Below are positions 11,158 through 21,661 of a stretch of 64,000 nucleotides of DNA, in pieces; within the stretch, counting starts at the first letter, position 1; every line of letters begins with the position of its first letter. The translations under genes were made by a program, and so were the position numbers. The notes below the pieces were generated by a model. It saw only the letters and a list, made by a program, of their open reading frames with translations. It was not told the DNA's origin and did no database searches. The DNA is from Heloderma charlesbogerti (taxonomy: Eukaryota > Chordata > Lepidosauria > Squamata > Helodermatidae): NCBI GenBank assembly GCA_026122225.1, contig JANEZZ010000978.1:434001-498000 (forward strand). Reading direction: 5' to 3'.

Positions 11158-11501
11158 ATAGGCTACGTAAATGTTTACGTAGCCTATCACGGCTGAGTTA
11201 AAAAAAAACACCCCCGCGCGTACGCAAATGGCGGTGCCCATGGGCGCCGCCATTTGCGTTCCTTATTTTGGCACGTCTAGTCTACGTAAACATTTACGTA
11301 GACTATGGCAAAAATAAGGGGAACGCAAATGGCGTAGCATCTACGCTATCGTTCCCCTTATTTTCGCCGTAGTCTACGTAAATGTTTATGTAGACTAGAC
11401 GTGCCAAAATAAGGAATGCAAATTTGCGTACGCGCGGGTTTTTTTTTTTTTTTTTAACTCAGCCGTGATAGGCTACGTAAACATTTACGTAGCCTATCAC
11501 G
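11158..11501. repeat. Large nested inverted repeat in copy 2
   Basis: The outer modules (GATAGGCTACGTAAA type), then the AACTCAGCC strings, the A/T-run, the GCGCGTACGCAAAT block, AATAAGG, TAGTCTACGTAAA and AAGGGGAACG all recur inverted on the other side of a centre near 11335. The left arm has an extra 36-bp palindrome (about 11221-11256) that has collapsed in the right arm. Confidence 0.85.
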
Positions 11502-11564
11502 GCTGACTGCAGGGATGCAAACGGCGGCTAAGGCCGCCGCCATTTGCAGACCCGGCCGACCAGG

Positions 11565-11727
11565 ATTTGCGGCAGGAGGGACGGGGTGCCTCCCCCCCGG
11601 CCAGAATTTTGGGGGGAGGGACGGGGCGCCTCCCCCCTGGCCAGAATTTTGGGGGGGGAGGGACGGGACCCCTCCCCCCCAGCCAGAATTTCGGGGGGAG
11701 GGACGGAGCGCCTCCCCCCCACCGTGA
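11565..11727. repeat. GC-rich direct repeats in copy 2
   Basis: About four units of 40-46 bp, each of the form GGGAGGGACGGGGCGCCTCC followed by a C-run and CCAGAATTT. Related units occur about twice in copy 3 (21712-21790) and in copy 1 (9040-9135). Confidence 0.85.
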
Positions 11728-11867
11728 ATCAAATTTCGTTAAAGGTAAGTGACATTCGTACATCCCTACCTACAGCAGAGTTCAGGGATAGTGACCTCCT
11801 CACCGCTTCAACACCTAACTTGATTATTCTGTTATGAACTTTGGTTTGAGTTTCTGAGGGCAGCACA

Positions 11868-12175
11868 TTTTACCTGTGTCTTGCACAAAAACTACTGGGC
11901 CAAACTGTCTGAGATTTGGCAGGTAGGCTGCCCTCCAGGGGGGCTGTGCGTTCCCCAGTGTTCATGTACTTCTGTGAAGCAGTGAAAAGTTATAGCTCTT
12001 TGCTTTGAGAGATTTCCTTGAAAAAAATCAAATTTCACCTGCACCTAACACAAAAACTACTGGGCCAAATTTCCTGAGAATTGGCAGGTGGACATCCCTC
12101 CATGGGGGCTGATAGTTCTCCAAATTTCATGTATGTATCATGAAAACAGAAAAAGTTATGCCTGTTTGAGTTTTT
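11868..12175 (+). repeat. Degenerate two-unit tandem repeat
   Basis: Two diverged units of about 160 bp share CACAAAAACTACTGGGCCAA, a GAGA(A)TTGGCAGGT block, a CATGTA block and GAAAAGTTAT. The family is not recognised. Sequence at 12240-12280 contains CCGAAGCA and TGCTTCGG hairpin arms. Confidence 0.7.
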
Positions 12176-12436
12176 CCATGCAAGTCAATGGGAAAGTCCA
12201 AAAACAAATGATTCAGATCTGAGTCCAAGCGGATGGGGTCCAAATTGCTCCGAAGCAAGGCAGGGCTGCTTCGGAAGGTCTGAAATGCCATCTGAAGAGA
12301 AGCAGGGATGTTGGACAGAGTAAGGTCAAGCGAAAGAAAGAAAGAACACACAGCCCCTGACCCCAGCGTGCGTCGAGATTAGACGATGCGTGTGGCTAGT
12401 GTGATTAGATGACAGTCATGTTGAGGCCACCTTGTC

Positions 12437-12990
12437 GGAGGTGGCTTAGGACTTCATGGCCCCCGTGACAACCACAGGTCCCTTCCAACATGCAGTTGGC
12501 CCAGCGCATCTGGCAGGTCACACTCGGACCCCAGTGTTGTCTACTGGGCACGATGGTGATCTGGACTGGAGGAGATGCCGGGTCGCCTAACTCCCCTGTC
12601 CTGGGTAGATCACTCCCTGGGGGAGCTCAGGCTTTAGGAATATGTTGCAGCGTGATTATGCTGAAGCTCTTCTAGCAGAAGCACGGAATACACTGCTGTT
12701 GCTGTGTTACTACTGCTACTGCGATTAGGCCGCGACAGCTCTAGGAGAATTCCATGGCTGGTGCTGTGGGATTGCTCTGTGGGATGTTGAGATGATTTGG
12801 GTGTTTGACACATGATCACTTCTAAGTGCCCTTTGACACAGTGCAGGGCCCAGTCAGCCCCCTGGCTTACCTGGGAGCTTGGGGGTGATGAAACAGAATT
12901 GGTGATGGCTAGCACGTAGATGGTGTGATGGCTGTAGTGGACATGGCCACTCATGACTGAACCTACTCCATGAGCATCATCTTCAAATGT
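12437..12990 (+). mobile_element. Diverged L2-group LINE fragment
   Basis: Aligns by eye to the endonuclease part of the full-length L2 copy (about 4455-4960). Shared strings include GGACTTCATGGCC, TGACAACCA, GGCCCA(A/G)CGCAT, GATGGTGATCTG and GATGGCTAG(C/A)ACG. Many indels and stops show it is old. Confidence 0.75.
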
Positions 12991-13351
12991 AGCCTACATC
13001 ACTCTTCACACAGGGGTTTGATTAAACCCATCTCCTAAATATGTCAGCTCAAATAAATGCGGTAGGTTTCAGTAGGACATGCAGGACTTCCATCTACCAG
13101 TCCCCCAGCCTCCCCCACCCCCATGATCCATCTACAGAACTTGGACCACAGTCAAAAGCAACTGGATGGGCACCGCAGGGTAGCTCCTTGCACAGCATAT
13201 AGCTCTAGGTGACTTATGCAAGTGAGCCAGGCTGCATGCTGAAAGGGAAAGCAGCCAATCTCCAGGAATGTGGTTTATGTCTTTCCAAAGAAGCATAACA
13301 CTGATCATCCATGTCATGCATTCTTAGCATTCTTCAAAGCACCTCACACAC
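12991..13351. other. Unassigned sequence
   Basis: Nothing recognised between the L2 fragment and the CR1 copy. No 5' extension of CR1 is visible. Confidence 0.4.
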
Positions 13352-16013
13352 ACAGGTGGGGTTGCACTGTATGTGAAAAATACATATCTCTGCACAGAAA
13401 TACAGGAGGAGGAGCTTGGTAGCCCCATCGAGAGCATCTGGGTTGAAATAAATGGAGCAAAGAATAAAAGGAACCTGGTGGTCGGAGTCTACTACCGGCC
13501 ACCCAATCAAGGAGAAGACAAGGATGAAACTTTGGAAAAGCAAATAGCCAATGTTTTAAGGAAGCATGATGTAGTAGTAATGGGGGACTTCAATTTCCCC
13601 GATATTTGTTGGGAGACAAATTCTGCAAAACATGGCCCCTCCAGGAAATTCCTGACTTGTGTGGCAGATAACTTCCTCCTACAGAAAGTAGAGGAAGGAA
13701 CTAGAGGATCGGCTATCCTTGACTTGATCCTAACCAACAGAGATGACTTAGTGGATAAAGTAGCAGTTACAGGAACTCTGGGGGAAAGCGACCATGTTGT
13801 ACTTGAGTTCTTGGTTCTAAGGGAAGCAAAAGCCGAGTGTAGTCAAACGCGTACCCTGGATTTTAGGAAAGCTGATTTTAATAATCTCAGAACAATGATC
13901 AGTAAGGTCCCATGGCAAGCGACGCTAACGAGAAAAGGAGTCCAAGATGGGTGGGAACTTTTAAAAAAGGAAATTCTCAAGGCACAATCACAAACAATTC
14001 CAACAAGAAGAAAAGGTGGAAGACAACAGAAGAAGCCAATGTGGCTTCACAAAAAGTTTAGGGATGACCTGAAAACAAAAAAGGACACATATAGGAAGTG
14101 GAAAGAAGGCCAAGTAACAAAGGAAGAGTACAGGCAGGTAGCACAGAATTGCAGGGATGGCGTCAGGAAGGCTAAAGCGGAGAACGAGCTGAGGTTAGCG
14201 AGGGATGCTAAAAACAACAAAAAGGCTTTCTTCAGCTACGTGCATAGTAAAAGGCAGAGGAAAGAAATGGTGGTTCAGCTATTAAATAAGGATGGCAAAA
14301 TGATAACAGATGACAAAGGCAGAGGTGCTCAATTCCTACTTTGCCTCAGTCCTCTCCCAAAAGAGGGTCTATGACCCCCCTGGCAAAGGCGAAGTACAGG
14401 CTGAAGGGGCAGGATTGCAGCTTGAGATCGACAGGCATATGGTCAAGGAACACCTCATTACTTTGAATGAGTTCAAATCTCCAGGGCCAGATGAACTGCA
14501 TCCTAGAGTCATAAAGGAACTGGCACAAGAACTCTCAGAACCGCTGTCTATTCTCTTTGAGAAATCATGGAGGACGGGGGAAGTGCCAGATGACTGGAGG
14601 AGGGCTAACGTTGTCCCTATCTTCAAAAAGGGTAAAAAGGAGGAACCTGGGAAATACAGACCAGTCAGTCTGACATCAATCCCTGCGAAAATTCTGGAGC
14701 AGATCATAAAGCAATCCATCTGGAAGCACCTTGACAACAATGCCGTGATTACTCGAAGCCAACATGGATTTGTCAAAAACAAGTCCTGCCAGACAAATCT
14801 GATCTCATTTTTTGATCAAGTCACCTCCCTTGTAGACCGTGGGAATGCTGTAGACATCATATACCTCGACTTCAGCAAAGCTTTCGACAAAGTGCCCCAT
14901 GATATCCTGATGAGAAAACTAGCTTGAAGTGGGCTAGATGAAACAACGATCCGGTGGATCCACAGTTGGCTACAGAATCGGACTCAAAGAGTGCTTATCA
15001 ATGGGACCTTCTCAAGCTGGGGAGAGGTAACGAGTGGGGTACCGCAGGGCTCAGTCCTGGGCCCAGTGCTCTTCAACATCTTTATTAATGACTTGGAGGA
15101 GGAGGTGCAGGGAATGCTGATCAAATTTGCAGATGACACAAAATTGGGAGGGATAGCTAATACTTTGGAAGACAGAAACAAAATTCAAAGTGATCTGGAT
15201 AGACTAGAGTGCTGGGCAGAAAACAACAGAATGGCATTTAATAGGGACAAATGCCAAGTTCTGCACCTAGGAAAAAGAAACCAAATGCACAGTTACAAGA
15301 TGGGGGATACGTGGCTCAACCACACTACGAGCGAGAAGGATCTTGGAATTGTTGTCGATCACAGGCTGAATATGAGCCAACAATGTGATGTGGCTGCAAA
15401 AAAGGCCAATGCTATTTTGGGCTGCATTCATAGAAGCATCGCTTCCAAATCCCGGGAAGTACTAGTTCCCCTCTACTCAGCATGGGTTAGGCCTCATCTG
15501 GAGTACTGTGTCCAGTTCTGGGCACCACACTTTAAGAAGGATGCAGACAAACTGGAGAGGGTTCAAAGGAGGGCAACAAAGATGATCAGGGGACTGGAAA
15601 CAAAGCCCTATGAAGAGAGACTGAAAGAACTGGGCATGTTTAGCCTTGAGAAGAGAAGACTGAGAGGAGATATGATAGCACTCTTCAAGTACTTGAAAGG
15701 TTGTCACAGAGAAGAAGGCCAGGATCTCTTCTTGATCATCCCAGAGTGCAGGACACGGAATAATGGGCTCAAGTTACAGGAAGCCAGATTCCGGCTGAAC
15801 ATCAGGAAAAACTTCCTGAGTGTCAGAGCAATACGACAATGGAACCAATTACCTGGGGAGGTGGTAGGCTCTCCCACACTGGAGGCCTTCAAGACGAGGC
15901 TGGGCAGCCACCTGTCAGGGATGCTCTGACTTGGATTCCTGCATTGAGCAGGGGGTTGGACTCGATGGCCTTGTAGACCCCTTCCAACCCTACTATTCTA
16001 TGATTCTATGATT
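13352..16013 (+). mobile_element. CR1 LINE, 5' truncated
   Basis: A 2.66-kb CR1 copy beginning inside the endonuclease domain and complete at the 3' end. The 3' UTR is short, with CAGGGGGTTGGACTCGATGG, and ends in the ATTCTATG-type octamer repeat typical of CR1 (about 15993-16013). Five other CR1 3' ends in the window match it. 5' truncation is the usual outcome of CR1 integration. Confidence 0.95.
13373..15929 (+). pseudogene. CR1 ORF2 (endonuclease/RT), broken
   Basis: Codes for the C-terminal part of the endonuclease and the reverse transcriptase. Visible blocks: VYYRPPNQGED, VVMGDFNFPDICW and GESDHVVLEF (endonuclease), then [67 protein letters not shown] and the catalytic KFADDTKLGG. Two breaks are seen: a frameshift near 14310-14340 and an in-frame stop at 14924-14926, after which the same frame resumes with SGLDETTIRW and runs to 15929. 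The N-terminal endonuclease and any ORF1 are missing. Confidence 0.92.
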
Positions 16014-16170
16014 ACCTCTGTAGTCCTTATAGCAGCTCTGCCAGACATGCCAGTGTTATTACCCTTGCGTAAGGGCACCTTGTACGTTCACAGCAGGGGC
16101 AGCATTTAAACCAGGGGTTCCACAGCTCATGACCTTAACCACTAGGCTACACTAGCTCTCAGAGCACACA
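16014..16170 (-). mobile_element. Possible tRNA-derived SINE (MIR-like)
   Basis: The reverse complement reads TAGTGTAGCCTAGTGGTTAA followed by a GAACCCC.GGTTTAAATGCTG block, which resembles a degenerate tRNA-type A box and B box. The body is not clearly recognised, so this is tentative. Confidence 0.4.
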
Positions 16171-18206
16171 TGCCCCATCCCCTGCCTGCGGCACCCATCC
16201 TGAAACTGTCTACTCATGCATAATTATTGCATGCATGTCCCCCATCCCCACCCCCAGCTCATTTGCTGATTCTCCCTGAAAACCACACATGGAGACAGAT
16301 TTGTTCGCAAGAGACATTGATTGTTTTGGGAGCTGTCCTGGCAAAGGCCCAACGTTGGTGTGTTCCATTAGCCAGGAGAATTGCCCTTACTAAGCTCTCA
16401 CTGTCTGCCTGGCAGGACAGGTCTGGGAACCTGATCGATGGTGCAGAAAGCCACATCGTGGCTGCAGAACTTTCACCCACGGCGGGAGCGGGGTGGGGGG
16501 TGCCTGCGGGCAGCTCGGGCGTTTCCCTCGGGCCCTGGTGCTGCTGATGGGCCGGGAGCCGTGTGCGCAGATCCTCCACCAAGATTCTTGCTGTGCAGAT
16601 AACTCACCAAGGGAAATGGGAGAGCTGGCCCAGGCCCAGGCTGGGGCGGGCAGTCTCCAAACCTTTGAGGAGCATCCTCTCAGGCAGGTGGCAGTAAACA
16701 CGATGACACAGTGCCAGGCCTGGGCCAGGGCGGGGATGGATGCTGCCTTCCCTCGTCCACTGCTCCAGTCATGGTTCCCGTCTTCCTGGTCTGGCAGCCG
16801 AAAGCCAGCGCTGGCTGCAGGAGCTGGCCTGGCAGCACCTGGCGGAAAGGCAGACGCCGCTCTCCAGGGCCAGGAGCAGGCTTGCGGCCTGCCTTCTCCC
16901 CCTCCGCCTCTGCTCTGTCAGATGCGCCTGGGGCCCCGCAAGCCTTCGGCCACCCTCCATGGAAAAGCCTCTTCCCTGGAGTCTAGCTGAAGCTGACTGA
17001 TGAGCAGGTGGGGACTTGGGGTGCGGCTGGGCGGAGAAGGGCTGGCCCCCTCCCCCCCTTTGCCCCCACATGCCAATCAGGAGCCATCGGGAGCGGAACT
17101 GCTGCATGGGGCAGGGGCATCTGTGTGTGCGGGGTCAGCGGGGGCCTTGGCCCGCCCCTTCTTGGCCCTGGCTCCACCCACCACTGGCCTCTGGCGCCTG
17201 CGGAACGCAGCCCTGGCGTGGGAATGATTCTCCGCCCCGAGGCAGACAGGCTGCCAGCAGCCAGCCAGGCGGAGGGGAGGCCTCCGAAGCCTTGGCCTCT
17301 GCACGCTTCCCTCGTGGCTACCACTGCACGGTGTGATGACACAGGGCGGTCATCCTGGCTTGGCCCAGGACCTCCTTGGGCTGTGACGAGGTGACCTGGG
17401 GTGAGGAACGCTCCCCTGCAGCGGCCCTTTGGGGCATGTGTGCCACGAGCGGGGCCCCAGGCGTGCGAGGGAGCCACCCAGGGGCCTGCTGCCCTACAGC
17501 CACAACAGGCCCACTGTGGAGGGCGGGCAGGCTCTAGCCAGGGGGAAGGAGAGCTCCTGGTTTGCTCTCAGGTTTAACCGGTGGCATCTCCCTGCAGAGC
17601 AGGGGAAGAGCTTCTGCACATCAGCCTCGACCGGGGAAGAAGAGCATTTTCTCCCCTTGGGTGCAATTGCCGGGGGCCACGTGCTGGCTGGGGGGGGGGG
17701 GGGCGGGAGCTTAACGTGGGTGGAGCCATCCCCGCTCTCTGTGCCACCCCTCCCCCCTCCCCGCCTTGCTCCTGCAGCTGCCACCCTCATCACCCTCTCC
17801 TCTTGTCCAGGAAGGGGAGCCTTTGCTCAGCGAGGAAACAGGTAAAAAATGCAACCAGCACAAAATGTGCGTGGATCTTCTTTGAGGTTTGGGGAACAGA
17901 TCAGAAACAGCAGGTTAGCATTTTGAAAAGAAAAAGCATCTCTTAGAAACTACATGATATGCTAAATACATTAGCATGCAGCAGACTCTGTTGTTTACTT
18001 GCAAATAAATGTGTAGGGCCTGATCTGGATTGGGACCACTGTGCATGAGGAGGAGAAATTTACCCCCTCCCTTTTGGAATACAGGCTTTTTTCTTTGTTT
18101 AGTCCCATTAATTTCAAAAAGTAAGCAGGGAGAGAGATTTAAACCCCCCTTACCAGTCCCTGATGGTCCCAAACCAGATTGCAGGCCCACACATGTACTC
18201 GTGAGC
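16171..18206. other. Unassigned GC-rich intergenic sequence
   Basis: GC-rich, especially 16480-17830, with a G-run near 17690-17703. Many overlapping open frames exist on both strands, as expected from composition. None resembles a known protein and no splice-flanked exon was recognised. Confidence 0.45.
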
Positions 18207-18410
18207 TGGGGCTGCTTCCTGGCAAGGCTTTTATTGTGCCATTGCCTGGTCTCTTTCACTGAATTTTATGGTGGTCCAAATGTCGTCATGTTCCCCTTGC
18301 AACCCTCCCGTGTTTTCCCACCACTTCTTCCATCTTCGTGTGGAAAATCTGTAAAGGAGAAAAAGTTGGAATAGCCGCACAGGCTGTTCTCATTGGGAGT
18401 GCCCGGAGCC
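18207..18410 (-). mobile_element. MITE-like element, family B, copy 2
   Basis: Matches the reverse complement of 32084-32308 over most of its length: GGCTTTTAT near the left end, GAATTTTATGG, CAACCCTCCCGTGTTTTCCC, CTTCTTCCAT and GGAATAGC.GCACA. The right end is diverged. Confidence 0.65.
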
Positions 18411-18513
18411 CTCTGTCTGCGAGCAGACTATGATTTCATGTATTGTGTAGTTTTGACTCTTCGTTCTCTCTGATCAAAGAAATCCAGGGCTCCCCCTTTC
18501 TCTCAGTCTCTCC

Positions 18514-18884
18514 GGCTTTCTTCACATGGAGCGTTTATCCTGCTATTGCAATGGCTCTTTCATGGAAGTTTGCAAGCTCTTTACATGACGCCGTGATCCT
18601 CCAGGGCGTCTCCTGCACTAAATGCCCTTTGTTCCATTTTTAAATAGCTCGCAGATCATGAGCTATCAGATACCCCATTGTGTTCCACTTGAGTTCCCTC
18701 AAAGAGGAAAAGAAGCAGAGCGAGATCAATGAAAGATAATGGAAGACTCAGATGCGGGGAGGAGGGGGAAGGGGAGGGGGGAAAGGAAGCACATGAAAGA
18801 GGGTGACTGTTGTGATCCTGCATTTAAAATGGAAGCGGAAAGCCCTGTTTTAAATGCAGGATTTTAGGCTGGTGTAAAGGCACC
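18514..18884 (+). mobile_element. MITE-like element, family C, copy 1
   Basis: About 370 bp, starting GGCTTTCTTCACATGGAGCG and ending TTTTAGGCTGGTGTAAAGGC. It shares CTTTACATGA.GCCGTGA, TCTCCTGCACTAAA.GCCC, GATAATGGAAGACTCAGATG and GATCCTGCATTTAAAATGGA with 36505-36893 and, inverted, with 37222-37606. It is non-coding. Terminal sequences are imperfect inverted repeats. Confidence 0.8.
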
Positions 18885-21653
18885 CTCCCACTTGCTGTCC
18901 ACTTTGCTTTCCTCCCCACTTTTCGCAGTCTATTCTCTGTGTGTTCACTGTGTTGTTATGCTCTTTTCCAAACATAGAGATGGGATTGTACGAGGTTTCA
19001 TTATGGAAGCCGCCTTGGGAAGGCTGTTGCCCTTCATGGGAGCCCACATGTATTTGAAAGAAAATGAGGGAAGGATGGAAGGACGGAAGGGGTGCTGCTG
19101 AGAGACAAGGCCAGGCCCGTGTTCAGACAGCAGGATGACACTGTGGATGGGATGAAAACTGGCTGTGAGCTGCCACACTCTCTGCAGGGAGATTGGGTGC
19201 AGTGGCTGAGAAGAGCTGTGGGCTTGGCACAGAGGCCAACAGTTCCCCATCCCTGATGGAGGCAACACGGCGCTCGGCGAGCTGATGGTCTGACTGCATG
19301 TCGAGTGGCTTCCTAGGTGCAGTTTGCCTCCAGCCTGTGGAGCCCTGGAGCAGGCAGCAGCCCAGCCCTGGGGGGGCAGGTGGGGGGGTGTAGGGCAGAG
19401 CCAGGCCCTCAAGCCTCTTGCACCTATCCCGAGGGTGCTGCAGACCCTTCCCGGCGGTGCCAGTGGTGTCAGCCGTGGCCGAGCCAGCCATAATGGCCCC
19501 AGCCAGATCCTCTTCTCTGACGCTCGATCCACACGAGCGCATTTAAGGGATCTGGTGGATAGAAAAGAGAGCCGAGCCCACCTGGGGTGACCTTGAGCGA
19601 GTGGCATCTTCTGCTTAGGCAGTGAGCAAATGACAGCTTCATGAGCTGCATCACAGAGCTGTGTTTGCATGCCTTAACTGCAGTCCTGCCGAAAGGACAC
19701 AAAGAGGCAGGATTTCATCATGGGAACTTGTCCTGGTCAGGCGCTGCTGCGAGCAAATTCCCCAGACAAGGACATTTTTGAGGGTGTGCTTGGCATTCCG
19801 CCCCCTCTGTGTGCAGGCAGCTTCTGGCCTGACAAGCGGAGCTGTGTTTATCCAGGGGGGCCTTGGCTTTCAGAGGATTCCCCAATGCCTGGCACAGTGC
19901 TCACCTCCCCGTCTGCAGCCACTCCAGCAAGGCACGTGCTGGCGGTACCAAGCCCAGCCCGTGGGGGCTTCCACTGCCGGAGAGCCACGGCCGGATGCCT
20001 CCCTCAGCAAGGCAACACAGACTGGGAGACCCCAGCCAGCTGCCAGCAGGCGCGCTTCATCAGGCTCGGATCAGGATTCATCAAGATGGAAAGTACTCTA
20101 CAGTATCAAATTTTCTGACACTTCTCAGTGTGAGTAGTTCACTCATTTTGTCTTAATAACATAATGTCCTGAGCTTACAAGAGCGCAGACAGAAGATAGT
20201 TGCCCATTGTTCCAGATGTAGGGAGGGGGAGGGAAGGGGGAATGAATCCTGTCTGTCCTGCACAAGGTCAGGAGCAGGTAAAATATAAAGTGGCCAGGAG
20301 TTGTCCACAAAGCTGGCTGGGTACATGCCTGAATGCATTTGTTGGTCTGTGCGAGTCCTGGCACGTGGCGGCGGCGTGTGCGTTTCTCAGCTGTTACACA
20401 ATCACGCAGGAAGATGCAGAGGCCGCTTGAGACGAGATGCCACTATTCACACAGTGCTGCTGTGCATGACAAGGCTGCTTGCGAGGTGGGTGTGGGATCC
20501 AGCCCCAGCTTGGAGTTGCACTGGAGGGTTAAAAAGAGAGCCCCGGACACACCTCCGCGCCAGAGGGAGGCGGGAACCTCTTCCCATGGATCCTGCTGGC
20601 AGCGGAGCCCTGGGCTGGCAAAGCGCGCCTCGTGTGGCAACTTCCGCGCCTTCATGGACTCCTGTGCAGGAATCAAGGGGCTTGTGGGCTTTGGCAGCCT
20701 CTGAATATTTTGCATGCCAGGGCACATGCTAACTGGAGTCTGAAAATGGTGCGTTCTCCAAAGCCAAAATTGGTATAAAGTGACATAGGAATTTGCACAA
20801 CTAACTCCAGGACTGGGATGCATATGGAGGCATCACTGCACTTTCCAAACATGGAACATGTGAAGCTACCTGATCCTGAGCCAGACCATGAGCCATTGAG
20901 CCCGAAGGTGCCTGCCCCGAAAGATGGCAGCTGCATCTCCAGTCTCAGGCAGAAGAGGGTCGGTCTCCTGGCCTGTGAGCTTTCCTCTTTAACCAACTAT
21001 GCTGGGGATGGAGCCCGTGTGACTTTCACGCATTCATAGAAGGACTCCTGATTTGCTGTGACTTTTATTCCTCTGCACACCATCCCAGCACTTTCCTAGA
21101 GGGGAAGAAGATCAGAGCACGCCCCGAAGACAGTTGCACAGCCATGAGGTGCTTGTCTCTGCAGGCCCTGGGCCTCCCGTAGTCCCGCAGGCACACACAG
21201 GCACAGGGGCATCACCCTTCCCTTTCCTGCTCCATCACAATCTGACACCAGAACAAAGCCTGGTTAGCTGCAGAGTGGAAGCCAAAACACAGGCCCTGGT
21301 GAGCATGTCTCGCAGCCCTCACCTCCCCACCGTGCTGAGTGCGTGCGTGCTGGGGGCCCTGGGCAGATGCTGGCTCTGCATTTCCCACAGGCTGAGCCTC
21401 ACTAGTGCCTAAACTTCCAGCGACTTGTATTCAAGGCAAATGGGAAATGTTGGCCAATTACAAATGTGTAATTAGCACACAATTAATTAGATTGCTAATA
21501 AAAAATGATCACCCAGGGAAGGCATGGTGAGCATCTGGACTGGCAAAAGATGGCACTGTTGATAACAGCTGGGGTGAATGGTTGGCTTCCGGTGCAGCCG
21601 CCCCGTCAGCGCTGGAGAAGACTGCACGTTTGCTCAAAGTGCAGGGAGAGTGG
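18885..21653. other. Unassigned intergenic sequence
   Basis: No recognisable gene or transposon in about 2.8 kb. Open frames of up to about 240 codons exist but show no family signature. Confidence 0.4.
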
Positions 21654-21661
21654 CCAGCGAG

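Larger units (their letters stand above)
10883..11768 (-). mobile_element. Fold-back hAT-like element, copy 2
   Basis: An 886-bp element bounded by a perfect 8-bp duplication, CCTACAGC (10875-10882 and 11769-11776). Its right end reverse-complements to TAGGGATGTACGAATGTCAC, so it lies opposite to copies 1 and 3. It holds a 38-bp palindrome (11096-11133), a larger inverted repeat of about 345 bp (11158-11501) built of smaller TACGTA-centred palindromes, and about four GC-rich direct repeats (11565-11727). It has no coding capacity. Confidence 0.88.

Noticed and set aside
8905..12360. One large hAT element enclosing fold-back copies 1 and 2
   Set aside because: TAGGGCTGTGCA at 8905 and CACACAGCCCCTG near 12345 look like opposed ends, but the flanking 8-mers do not match and no transposase is seen between.
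16480..17850. CpG-island promoter of a second gene
   Set aside because: GC-rich, but CpG is not nearly as dense as at 29-31 kb. No conserved exon was recognised on either strand.
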